A stretch of 59,584 bases of DNA from an uncultured Saccharophagus sp. (lineage in GTDB: Bacteria; Pseudomonadota; Gammaproteobacteria; Pseudomonadales; Cellvibrionaceae), in the NCBI GenBank assembly GCA_937920545.1, contig CAKZUG010000010.1:1-59584 (forward strand). Direction: 5' to 3'. The notes under the pieces were generated by a model that was not told the origin of the DNA, searched no databases, and saw nothing but the letters and a program-made list of their open reading frames with translations. A program made the position numbers and the translations under genes. Numbering within the stretch: the first letter of the stretch is position 1; each line of letters starts with the position of its first letter. This document shows, piece after piece, positions 8,368 through 16,966 of the stretch.

Positions 8368-10482
8368 CTAAAATTTTTCAGGTAGCGTAACAAAGGCTAA
8401 ATCTGAAATAAACATAGCACCTTCATCATTATTGTTTAACGTAATACGCATTGATTTTAAATGACGCATCTCTAAACCTTTCCCTCTAAATTTTTGTAGC
8501 GATACTTTTACCGTGCTTAAAATAGATTTAGGTAAAATAGGATCATCCACTTCGCCGTTATCATCTTGCGATGTTAACCTTTCACTGCCCGGTGGAAAGT
8601 AAAGCGCTTCAGTGTTATCGATATTTACCGTAACGGCGTTGTCGTTGATATCGGTTAACGTTACACGCATACTTTTTACCGCTTCGCCCCGTGGGTGAGA
8701 GGTGAAATCTAAGCCAGCTCTAAACGTTATCAAGTCGTATGAGCGAGCATCGGTGCGACGTAAGTCAGTCTCGTAATACGCTCTGTTTTTATTCCAGTTA
8801 AGGGCCAGCATTACGCTACCGCGGCCACCCAATAATCCGCTATCGCCAAAGGCATAACGGTTATGGGCTAACTGTCGTGTACGTTCACCAAAAACAGATT
8901 CATTTGAAATACAAGAATCTTGCACTTCAAAACTCTCGTTACACACCGATAAACGCATGGTGCGAGATTTACGTACAGCGCCGCCTAAATCATTACGGCG
9001 TACACTTTCGCCGTTATCAACAAGGTCTGACGCAGTTCCCACACGATCTATATCTAAGCGGTTTCTTGCTGGCATATGAAACGATTCATGAATATCGTTT
9101 TTGGTTAAACGCGACGCACGCGGGGGGTTAACATCACCCGTTAATATGGGTAAGTTTTTTTCAGCTTCGTCTTCGCCCATCATCATGGTATTAAAATACG
9201 CACCGGCATAGGCTTTTAACGCTGCGCGCTGCTTAGCAGGAGAAAATCGGCCATTATTATCAGAGCGCAATCCACAGAAAGGGTCGCTATTGTGTGTCCA
9301 ATCGTTTTCTCTTGGGGTAGCGGGATGACCACCAAAAGTTAAAACAGAGTTAAAGAAATTGTGGTTGGCGCCCATCATTAAATACATAAAGTGAGGGTGC
9401 CTACTGTTGCCATTTAAATCTTGCCTGTTTGCAAAAACAGGGCCTGTATTTTCTTTAACGGGGTACAACGCTTTATCAAAAATAGCCACATTTTGTGCGT
9501 TTTTCACATCGCCGTCACAATACGCGGTGATCACAGCTGTGCTGGTTTCAATAACAGGTAAAGATAAAGCATACGTTGATGCAACAGGCATAACGGCTCT
9601 AATACGGTACTTACCGGTTGTTTTTGTATCGTTTAACCGTAAAAAAGCAAGGGTGGCATCACCACCACGTGAATGCCCGAGCAAACCTATTCGGCTAAAA
9701 TCGAGCTTATTTCTTAGGTTAGACCTAATCTCACCCTTTAAAGGGCCAGCATTACGGTTATTAAACGCACGCCAAATACCCAAATGGTAATCCATTAATT
9801 CGGCGCGAGAGCTAGAACCGTTATCAAGAGGCTGGTCCGAATCGGGTAGCTCTTGACCGTTAATGCCATTAGAGGCAATTGACACCACAAAAAAACCTTG
9901 GCTGGCTAAATGCTCGGCTAAATAGTTAAACCCCAAATACTGAGGGTAAGGCTCAAAACCTTCCGCACAAGGCCAACCAAAATCAAACGCGGCATCTTGA
10001 TTATCTTCTGAAAAGTCACCTTCATCACCTTCGTTAAGCAGCTCATCTTCATCTTCGTTTAACAGCTCGTCTTCATCTTGATTTTGCCCGTCGCGATCTC
10101 TTTGCCTTGCGTTATTTTCGCGCTCGGCTTGAATCGCAGCAAAATCAGGATCATTTTCGTCAATCTCTTCACTATCACCGTCACCATTAGGTGAGGCGCC
10201 TAATGCAAAACAAGAGTCAAAACGGCCATGCGTGATCATAATAACAGGCATTTTTGTGTTATCGCCACGCGCCAAAACAGGAAAGTGCACAATACCTTGT
10301 GCTTCTACTCGCTCGCTAAAATTACGTACCTTTACAACGCTATCGCCCAAATTATACTTCTCAGACCTTACATCATATGGGCCAGAGCGACCTGGATCAT
10401 TACCCGTAATAGCCAATACAGGTAGGCTTATAGCCATACCAATACTGATTGCGATGGCCTTTATATTTAATCGTTTTTGCAT
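8368..10482 (-). CDS. Secreted alpha/beta-hydrolase with acidic insertion and C-terminal beta domain
   Basis: A 704-residue protein from ATG 10482, chosen because AGGGTG sits just upstream; a longer frame to 10518 lacks a ribosome binding site. A Sec signal peptide (MQKRLNIKAIAISI..., cleaved after LPVLA) leads to a hydrolase fold resembling PET-hydrolase/chlorophyllase-like enzymes. It has an ITHGRFD oxyanion-region strand, nucleophile elbow GHSRGG at about 269-274 (Ser271), a likely Asp in AYCDGDV and a His in GANHNFF. Between the first strands lies an unusual Asp/Glu-rich low-complexity insert (about 100-165) with a repeated EDELLN unit. The last 200 residues look like a beta-rich accessory domain. 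Substrate unknown; an ester or lipid outside the inner membrane is inferred. The gene is monocistronic. Confidence 0.8.
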   Translation of the reverse strand: MQKRLNIKAIAISIGMAISLPVLAITGNDPGRSGPYDVRSEKYNLGDSVVKVRNFSERVEAQGIVHFPVLARGDNTKMPVIMITHGRFDSCFALGASPNGDGDSEEIDENDPDFAAIQAERENNARQRDRDGQNQDEDELLNEDEDELLNEGDEGDFSEDNQDAAFDFGWPCAEGFEPYPQYLGFNYLAEHLASQGFFVVSIASNGINGQELPDSDQPLDNGSSSRAELMDYHLGIWRAFNNRNAGPLKGEIRSNLRNKLDFSRIGLLGHSRGGDATLAFLRLNDTKTTGKYRIRAVMPVASTYALSLPVIETSTAVITAYCDGDVKNAQNVAIFDKALYPVKENTGPVFANRQDLNGNSRHPHFMYLMMGANHNFFNSVLTFGGHPATPRENDWTHNSDPFCGLRSDNNGRFSPAKQRAALKAYAGAYFNTMMMGEDEAEKNLPILTGDVNPPRASRLTKNDIHESFHMPARNRLDIDRVGTASDLVDNGESVRRNDLGGAVRKSRTMRLSVCNESFEVQDSCISNESVFGERTRQLAHNRYAFGDSGLLGGRGSVMLALNWNKNRAYYETDLRRTDARSYDLITFRAGLDFTSHPRGEAVKSMRVTLTDINDNAVTVNIDNTEALYFPPGSERLTSQDDNGEVDDPILPKSILSTVKVSLQKFRGKGLEMRHLKSMRITLNNNDEGAMFISDLAFVTLPEKF

Positions 10483-11374
10483 AAAACACCCTATTTTTGT
10501 ATAGTGAATTCGTATCATAAAAATGCATCAAAAATGTGCAAAACTATTTATTAAAATAATAAAAATAGATTCATATACACATATTGTTAAATACTGCTTA
10601 AACATTTCAATGATTTGAGCGGGCCTTTATATCAGAAATAGTGGTGAACTTTCATCACAAAAGAATAAAATTCACACAAACTCATAGAAAAAACCTCGCA
10701 GGCACCCCTTAAGTAATGAAAAAATAAACATTAAACCACGGCATTCATACTTAATACTCACTAGGTAAAGAAGGGGAGGGTTATCAGAACGCGAGTACAC
10801 AAGCATTTAATTTATTGAGGTTCACGGTGAAATAAGGTATTAAATAACGCGATTTTACTTACTCGCTATGATGCTTTTAGAGCATATTTTTTTAATCGAC
10901 AACCATAAACCCCGCTTAAGACGTTCAGCTTTGAAATTGTCTTTAAAATGAGAGTAACCCTAATTAAACAGTGCTACGCCTCTCTCGGTCATATCTTTGA
11001 TTTCTGGAAAACAGCCAGAGTCGAATTTCATACCAAATATATTTTTACCCATCTCTAAGTAAGAATATATATTCGCGAAGAAATTTTATGCGTATGCTAA
11101 TTTTATTGTTAGAGGTACACACCTGTTTGTCGGCAATATTGGCCCACTAGCCGATCACTTAAAATAAGCACCCTGTGTAAGATAACCTTTCAAAATAAAA
11201 ATTTTATTTTGCTTGTGAGCAGAGGTTTGGGTACTGTTTATTTGTGACTTGTTTATAAGTCGGCCTCGTTAAAGGTGGCAGTTTCCCTGTGCGGGTTAAC
11301 TGGTGTGACACATAGGGTTAGCATCCAACCAATTAAACTTTAAGAAAAAAATACTGCTTCACCGTGCAGATGAC
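10483..11374. other. Gene-poor AT-rich stretch with possible gene relics
   Basis: About 890 bp with no convincing gene. On the minus strand, 10960-11052 encodes a 30-residue peptide from ATG with reasonable composition (MGKNIFGMKFDSGCFPEI...). Its upstream frame is also open and coding-like for a few codons back to a TAA, so this may be the tail of a lost gene. No RNA family, terminator or mobile-element end is recognised. Confidence 0.35.
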
Positions 11375-11530
11375 TTACTCAGATTTAGTGTTTATCAAGA
11401 CAGAGCTCAAAGTACGTACAATAATTAACATGGCCACAAAGCCAAGCCCTAGAACCAAATAAAAAATCAACGCGTTAGGAAAACTATCTTTGGCAAGGAC
11501 AGTCAGCATTATATATGCGGCTATAAGCAT
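11375..11530 (-). CDS. Possible small membrane protein fragment, start unclear
   Basis: A frame of 51 residues from ATG 11530 to TAA 11375, with two hydrophobic segments (around LIAAYIMLTVLA and IFYLVLGLGFVAMLIIV). The frame stays open upstream to a TAG at about 11600 and that extension (…HRREFVTTLGKIRLVLLG) also looks coding, yet it contains no ATG. This suggests either a GTG start within it or a gene that has lost its 5' end. It lies directly downstream of the MITE-disrupted membrane gene, so both may come from one decayed operon. Confidence 0.35.
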   Translation of the reverse strand: MLIAAYIMLTVLAKDSFPNALIFYLVLGLGFVAMLIIVRTLSSVLINTKSE

Positions 11531-11620
11531 ACCCAGTAACACCAGCCTGATTTTACCTAAAGTAGTTACAAATTCCCGCCTGTGTGTTTTATCCTCAAGC
11601 TAACTTCGTACAGTACTTCG

Positions 11621-12181
11621 CTAAAGTAACTTAGCCAATAAAGCTAATATGACAAACATCATTACCCAAGACACGATCATCATCAAAATGACACCTTCTT
11701 TTGAAATCTGCCTTAATAAAAAAAAGGTAGCAATGAGAGATATCAGCAGACCATAACTGGGTATCATACTTAATAGAACAGATACCGTTGAAACAATAGC
11801 AAGGCCGGCTGTGTTACCCGAAAAATTTGTAATTTTAGAAGATAAGAACATACCGCCAAAAGTTAAGCATACCCCTAGGGAGCCTCTGATTAACCTCGCG
11901 GCATCTCTGGCTTTCAGAAAATTTTCCTGTTTAGGCGGCTGAGAAAGGCGGGCTGGTTGCCCTCCGAGCGAAGCCAACGCAGACAGGAGAACTTTCTGAA
12001 AGCCCCGAAGGGCGTGGCCTAGAGCAGTCACTTGCGTTGTTGTCTTTTTTACTAAGGGCTACAGCCATTAGCTGCAAAAGACGCCTAGCAATTAACCGCT
12101 CTAGGTCACGCAGAGACGCTACGAGGTTAATCAGAGGCTCCCTAGCACCACTCCTATTAAACCTAAATTAATCTGAATCAT
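11621..12181 (-). pseudogene. Small membrane-protein gene disrupted by a MITE
   Basis: Reading from ATG 12181 (AAGG 11 bases upstream) gives MIQINLGLIGVVLG and then an immediate stop inside the MITE. On the other side of the element, the frame beginning GVCLTFGGMFLSS continues to TAG at 11621. Removing the element (11878-12142) and one TA copy joins the two pieces exactly in frame. The result is about 97 residues with three or four membrane helices and no obvious signal peptide. The longer frame that now exists from 12031 starts inside the element, so its first ~53 residues are MITE-encoded and probably not native. Family not recognised. Confidence 0.7.
11878..12142. mobile_element. MITE, family 1, long copy (265 bp)
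   Basis: The terminal inverted repeats GGGAGCCTCTGATTAACC / GGTTAATCAGAGGCTCCC are perfect. They are flanked by TA on both sides (11876-11877 and 12143-12144), with C before and G after, meaning insertion into CTAG with TA duplication, as IS630/Tc1-type elements do. There is no transposase gene. The interior shares its left part (including GTTTAGGCGGCTGAGA) with the short copy at 24557. The assignment to the IS630 superfamily rests only on the target site. Confidence 0.85.
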
Positions 12182-12413
12182 TCAATAATTTGCCTTAAAA
12201 AATATCTCAATAATATTAAACGTTAACATTTGTATACGTCACACCGCATACTAAATGTGATAAAAAAACCGCACCAAAGGCCCAGCCAACCCTATGTTTT
12301 ATGCAATATACCGTAACGTTGACACAAAACACAGGGGGAGTAGGTTTAGAAATTATAAGGTGAAGCTTTACTGCGAGCTTTGGTTAACAGTAACGGATAA
12401 ACGCTATTTGCTA

Positions 12414-13109
12414 TTAAACCGTTAAAAACGAGCGGACTTCTTTTTCGTCCATGTCGCTTATATTGCCCGATAACGTTACAACGCCTCTGTCCATGACGGC
12501 ATAGGTATCGCCTAAATCGCGGGCGAACTCAAAGTACTGTTCAACCAAGATAATGGCCATTTCGCCACGGTTACGTAATATATTTATCACGTTATGTATA
12601 TCTTTAATAATCGAGGGTTGTATCCCTTCTGTTGGCTCATCTAAAATCAGTAATTTTGGTTGGGTTATAAGGGCGCGTGCAATGGATAACTGCTGTTGCT
12701 GACCACCGGATAAATCGCCGCCACGGCGGTGTAGCATTTTATGTAACACGGGAAATAAATCAAAAATCTCATCGTCTATTTTACGCTGGCTACGCGGTAA
12801 GCAAGCAAACCCTGTTTGTAGGTTTTCTTTTACGGTAAGCTGCGAAAAAATCTGACGGCCCTGCGGCACATAAGCAATACCTTGGCGGGCGCGGTCGGCA
12901 GCGCTGGTGCGGGTAATATCTTTACCTTGCCATGTGACCGTGCCTTCTTTAATGGGGTGGCGGCCGGTTATTGCTTGCATAAGGCTAGATTTACCCACGC
13001 CATTGCGCCCTAAAATACAGCTCACTGTGGCTTGTTTGGCATCAAGCGATACCGATTGCAGGGCTTGGCTTGCGCCGTAATATAAATCAATATTGGAGGC
13101 TGATAACAT
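12414..13109 (-). CDS. urtE: Urea ABC transporter ATP-binding protein UrtE
   Basis: A 231-residue ABC ATPase of the LivF/UrtE type: Walker A GRNGVGKSS at about 34-42, signature LSGGQQQQLSIARAL, Walker B LLILDEPTEGI, and switch His replaced by the usual LVEQY. It energises urea uptake at the inner membrane with UrtD. Last gene of the urt operon, 31 bp after urtD. No clear terminator was found in the 270 bp downstream. Confidence 0.95.
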   Translation of the reverse strand: MLSASNIDLYYGASQALQSVSLDAKQATVSCILGRNGVGKSSLMQAITGRHPIKEGTVTWQGKDITRTSAADRARQGIAYVPQGRQIFSQLTVKENLQTGFACLPRSQRKIDDEIFDLFPVLHKMLHRRGGDLSGGQQQQLSIARALITQPKLLILDEPTEGIQPSIIKDIHNVINILRNRGEMAIILVEQYFEFARDLGDTYAVMDRGVVTLSGNISDMDEKEVRSFLTV

Positions 13110-13140
13110 AATTATTCACTTTTAAATTAACTGGGCGCAC

Positions 13141-13914
13141 TTAGCGGCCAAGGTAGACTTCAACAACACGTGGGTTACTCGATACGGTATCGAGGCTGCC
13201 CTCTGCCAGCACAGACCCTTCATGTAACACGGTGACTTTGCAATCGAGCTCGCGGACAAAATCCATATCGTGTTCAACCACTATGACGCTGTGGCGCTGG
13301 CTGATCTCTTTGAGTAAGCGCGCTGTGACCATGGTCTCGGTGTCGGTCATGCCGCCTGCGGGTTCATCTACAAGCAGTACCTCGGGCTCTTGTATAAAGA
13401 GCATGCCAATTTCTAACCATTGCTTTTGACCGTGCGATAAATTGGCCGCGAGGTCATCGCGCTTTTCTGCTAAACCAATAAGAGCAATCACGTCGTCTAT
13501 GCGCTTGGCTTGGTCGTTGTTTAAACGCCAAAACAAGGTTTGTAATATGCTGCGGTGGCCGGCCAAGGCGAGCTCTAAGTTTTGCCAAATTGTGAGTGTT
13601 TCTATTACAGTGGGTTTTTGAAATTTACGGCCAATGCCCATATTGGCAATATCGGCCTCATCGTGCTTGGTTAAATCCACCACATCTTTAAAGGTCACCT
13701 CGCCGGTATCGGGTTTGGTTTTGCCTGTAATAATATCCATCATGGTGCTTTTACCCGCGCCGTTGGGGCCAATAATGGCCCGTAGTTCGCCGGGTTTAAT
13801 ATCAATCGATAAATTATTGATGGCTTTAAAACCATCAAAGCTTTTGGTCACGCCACTTAGTTGCAAAATACTGGTAATTTTACGGCTAGGGCTGTTTATA
13901 GGCGTATGACTCAT
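13141..13914 (-). CDS. urtD: Urea ABC transporter ATP-binding protein UrtD
   Basis: A 257-residue ABC ATPase of the LivG/UrtD type. Walker A is GPNGAGKST, the signature region is LSHGQKQWLEIGM (the SHGQKQ form is characteristic of UrtD), Walker B is VLLVDEPAGGMT, and the switch is VEHDMDFV. It overlaps the end of urtC by 4 bp (ATGA), indicating translational coupling. Pairs with UrtE. Confidence 0.95.
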   Translation of the reverse strand: MSHTPINSPSRKITSILQLSGVTKSFDGFKAINNLSIDIKPGELRAIIGPNGAGKSTMMDIITGKTKPDTGEVTFKDVVDLTKHDEADIANMGIGRKFQKPTVIETLTIWQNLELALAGHRSILQTLFWRLNNDQAKRIDDVIALIGLAEKRDDLAANLSHGQKQWLEIGMLFIQEPEVLLVDEPAGGMTDTETMVTARLLKEISQRHSVIVVEHDMDFVRELDCKVTVLHEGSVLAEGSLDTVSSNPRVVEVYLGR

Positions 13915-15215
13915 GATTTCACCTCACTGTGTGACGTTACAACTTTTTCTTTTAACACGTTACCTATTAGAGGCAGCGTGGTTAAAAACGGTAAACTTTT
14001 TTGCCAGAAAAAATCAAAATATTTGGCACAAATATATAATGTACCCAAAGCAAAAAACAGCATCACAAAGGGGTTTATCTCGCTGCCAATAAGCGTGCTA
14101 ATGCCGGCATAAATACTGGATACCACCGCGCTTAATATGACACCAATAATTACGCCTGCGTTGGCATAAACGGTGGCCACAACAAAAATACCGCCTAGCA
14201 TAAACAGCCACATTTCGGGCATGGCACCGGTGTAAAATGATTTAACATAGTTAACAACAACCGCACCAATAATGGCACCGTAAAGTGTGCCACGGCCGCC
14301 TAGGGCAACCCAAATGACAATTTCGATGGAGTTAACAGGGTTAAATTCGCTGGGGTTAATAATACCCACTTGCGGTACAAATAACGCACCGGCAATACCT
14401 GCCAATACGGCCGATAAAACAAACACAAATAATTTGTAGTGCTCGACACGGTAACCCAAAAAGCGGCTGCGGCTTTCGGCGTCGCGTATCGACATAAGTA
14501 CGCGCCCTAATTTGCTTTGAATAATAAAACGGCACAGTAAATAGGCCACTATCACCATAAAAGCCGACAACATAAATAATACAATGCGCGTGCCATTTGC
14601 CTGAATATCAAACCCTAAAATATCTTTAAAATCGGTTAGGCCGTTGTTACCACCAAAACCAAAATCATTTAAGAAAAACGCCTGCATTAAGGCGTAGGTT
14701 AGAGCTTGGGTAATAATCGAAAAGTACACGCCCGTTACGCGCGAACGAAACGCTAACCAACCAAACAAAAACGCTAAAATACCCGGCACTAACATGACCA
14801 TGACCAAAGCAAAGGTGAAGCTTTCAAAGCCAGACCAATACCATGGCAGTTCTTGCCAGTTTAAAAACACCATGAAATCGGGTAAATCGGCATTACCGTA
14901 TTGGCCCCTGTCGCCAATTTGGCGCATGAGGTACATGCCCATGGCATAGCCGCCTAAACCAAAAAACGCACCGTGGCCTAAGCTCAAAATACCGCAATAC
15001 CCCCAAACCAAATCGAGTGCTAACGCGAGCAAGGCGTAACATAAATACTTGCCCAATAATGTCACGGTGTAAGTGGGTACATGCAAAAACGAATCGGGCG
15101 GTAATAACATGTTTGATAACGGCACAAGTACCATTAATGCAAACAGTGCCGACAACACAATGCGCCCGGCTTTGTCGTTTTGTAGTAATTTATATATAAC
15201 TGTATTTTTCATCAT
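13911..15215 (-). CDS. urtC: Urea ABC transporter permease UrtC
   Basis: A 434-residue LivM-type permease with about ten membrane helices, including the family stretches GYCGILSLGHGAFFGLGGY and AGIAGALFVPQVGIINP. I chose ATG 15215, which has AGAGAACC just upstream and lies 11 bp after urtB; a longer frame to 15323 would overlap urtB heavily. It forms the heterodimeric channel with UrtB. The stop overlaps the urtD start. Confidence 0.95.
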   Translation of the reverse strand: MMKNTVIYKLLQNDKAGRIVLSALFALMVLVPLSNMLLPPDSFLHVPTYTVTLLGKYLCYALLALALDLVWGYCGILSLGHGAFFGLGGYAMGMYLMRQIGDRGQYGNADLPDFMVFLNWQELPWYWSGFESFTFALVMVMLVPGILAFLFGWLAFRSRVTGVYFSIITQALTYALMQAFFLNDFGFGGNNGLTDFKDILGFDIQANGTRIVLFMLSAFMVIVAYLLCRFIIQSKLGRVLMSIRDAESRSRFLGYRVEHYKLFVFVLSAVLAGIAGALFVPQVGIINPSEFNPVNSIEIVIWVALGGRGTLYGAIIGAVVVNYVKSFYTGAMPEMWLFMLGGIFVVATVYANAGVIIGVILSAVVSSIYAGISTLIGSEINPFVMLFFALGTLYICAKYFDFFWQKSLPFLTTLPLIGNVLKEKVVTSHSEVKS

Positions 15216-15225
15216 AGGTTCTCTA

Positions 15226-16890
15226 TTAATCTTCGACAAAGCGACCTTTAAGGGCAAATAATCCGCGCGGTCTAAACTGGATAAATAAAATAATAAATAC
15301 CAGCACCATAATTTTACCCACAACAGTGCCCACTTGTGGCTCTAAGAATTTAGTCACAACACCTAAGCCCATTGCGGCAAAGAAAGTACCTAACAAGTTA
15401 CCTACACCACCAAATACCACGACCATAAACGAGTCGATAATAAAGCTTTGCCCAAGGTTGGGGCCAACATTGGTGATTTGGCTTACGGCAACACCGGCAA
15501 TACCCGCAATACCCGAACCCAAACCAAATGTTAAGGCATCAATATGGCCCGAGCGAATCCCCATTGAGTTGGCCATAGCACGGTTTTGTGTCACGGCACG
15601 CATTTGTAAACCCAGTAAGGTTTTTTTCAATAATAACGCCAAACCTACCAGCACCATTAAGGCAAAAATAAAGATATAAATACGGTTATAGGTAAACGAT
15701 AAAGCGGCGTTGATTTCAAGCGACCCGGCCATCCAGTCGGGGGTCACAACGGGTACGTTATTTGAGTTATACACACGTACTAACTGCTGCAATATCAGGC
15801 TAATACCAAATGTGGCTAGCAGTGTATCGAGCGGCCTGCCGTATAAATGGCGAATAACCGTACGTTCAATAATCACGCCGACTAAGCCCGACACCAAAAA
15901 GGCCATAGGAATAGCAATAAGTAACGAGTACGACATCAAACTGGGGAAGAACTGCTGCACCGCAAACGTGGTGTAAGCGCCGAGCATAATCATCTCGCCG
16001 TGGGCCATGTTAATCACGCCCATCACGCCAAATGTAATCGCTAACCCAATGGCAGCAAGCAATAAAACCGAACCTAAGCTCAGGCCAAAAATAGCGTCTT
16101 CGCAAAATTTAAACCAATCGAGTTTTGTTTGTATCCAACTCAATTTGTCTTCTGCCATGGCAGTAACGACTTCACTTTTTTCTATGTAGTTACCGCTTTC
16201 ATCTTTTTCTAATATTTTTTTAATGTCTTGAATAACGGTAGGCTCGACGGCACCTGTCATGGCGCGCAGTGCGTTTAAGCGAATATTTTCATCGCTTGAT
16301 TGGATATCTAAGCGCGCAATAATCAGGCTTATTAGCTCTTTTACTTTGCGTGTTGGTTCTGCTTTTTGTGCAACAACCAGTACTTCGCGCAATTGCTCAT
16401 CGGGGTTGCTTAAAATATTTTTAGCCGCTAAAAAGCGCTCGTTAGTGTTACTAGAGGTTAATTCTAAAATCGCAATATGCTTGCTTAAGGCACTACGTAC
16501 CTTGTTGTTGACGCGTATTTTTTTGATGGTATTAGATTTGGCAATACCTAAGTCGCTTCCTGTGACGGCGTGCGTTAATTGATAACCGCCCTCTACTTTT
16601 TCAGCAAGCACTATTGTTTTATTTTTTTTAAGGCTATATAACTTCCCTAAACGCATACCTTTTAATATAGGTAAAATGCGCGGGTCTTTAAGCTCAACTA
16701 AGGCATTAACAGCGTTTGTTTTTTTAGTAAACGAGCTTGCATTTAATGCATTAACTGCTTCATTTAGCAATAAAGTTCTGTCTACTTGTGGTATTTCTAT
16801 CTGCTCGTTATTTGGTAAAGCAGTATCTTGTGCAGTACTGCTAACACTTATTAACAGCGCAAAAACAAAACCAATAAATAATTTAAACAT
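15226..16890 (-). CDS. urtB: Urea ABC transporter permease UrtB with periplasmic N-terminal domain
   Basis: 554 residues. Residues 1-20 are a signal peptide (MFKLFIGFVFALLISVSSTA). Residues ~25-255 form a soluble helical region with HEAT-like character (LRALR/LNALRAMTGAV repeats). The LivH-type permease core starts at about 260 (LSLGSVLLLAAIGLAI, GVMGVINMAHGEMIMLGAY). The extended form is common for proteobacterial UrtB, whereas LivH itself is about 300 residues. The role of the N-terminal domain is unknown to me. It follows urtA across a terminator-like hairpin. Confidence 0.95.
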   Translation of the reverse strand: MFKLFIGFVFALLISVSSTAQDTALPNNEQIEIPQVDRTLLLNEAVNALNASSFTKKTNAVNALVELKDPRILPILKGMRLGKLYSLKKNKTIVLAEKVEGGYQLTHAVTGSDLGIAKSNTIKKIRVNNKVRSALSKHIAILELTSSNTNERFLAAKNILSNPDEQLREVLVVAQKAEPTRKVKELISLIIARLDIQSSDENIRLNALRAMTGAVEPTVIQDIKKILEKDESGNYIEKSEVVTAMAEDKLSWIQTKLDWFKFCEDAIFGLSLGSVLLLAAIGLAITFGVMGVINMAHGEMIMLGAYTTFAVQQFFPSLMSYSLLIAIPMAFLVSGLVGVIIERTVIRHLYGRPLDTLLATFGISLILQQLVRVYNSNNVPVVTPDWMAGSLEINAALSFTYNRIYIFIFALMVLVGLALLLKKTLLGLQMRAVTQNRAMANSMGIRSGHIDALTFGLGSGIAGIAGVAVSQITNVGPNLGQSFIIDSFMVVVFGGVGNLLGTFFAAMGLGVVTKFLEPQVGTVVGKIMVLVFIILFIQFRPRGLFALKGRFVED

Positions 16891-16913
16891 AATAAAATCT
16901 TTTATTAATTTAT

Positions 16914-16939
16914 AAAAAAAGCGGCTAAATAGCCGCTTT
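16914..16939 (-). terminator. Intercistronic terminator/attenuator between urtA and urtB
   Basis: AAAGCGGCTA (16918-16927) and TAGCCGCTTT (16930-16939) form a perfect stem. On the minus strand it is followed by a T-run, 28 bp after the urtA stop. Partial read-through would give far more binding protein than permease. Confidence 0.85.
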
Positions 16940-16966
16940 ATTTTTTCTTACAATCAGTTCAAAAAA

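Noticed and set aside
11621-12031. A 136-residue protein starting at 12031
   Set aside because: Its first ~53 codons lie inside the MITE; only the part after the element belongs to the old membrane-protein gene.
13911-15323. urtC starting at 15323
   Set aside because: It would overlap urtB by about 98 bp and has no ribosome binding site; ATG 15215 has one and follows urtB by 11 bp.
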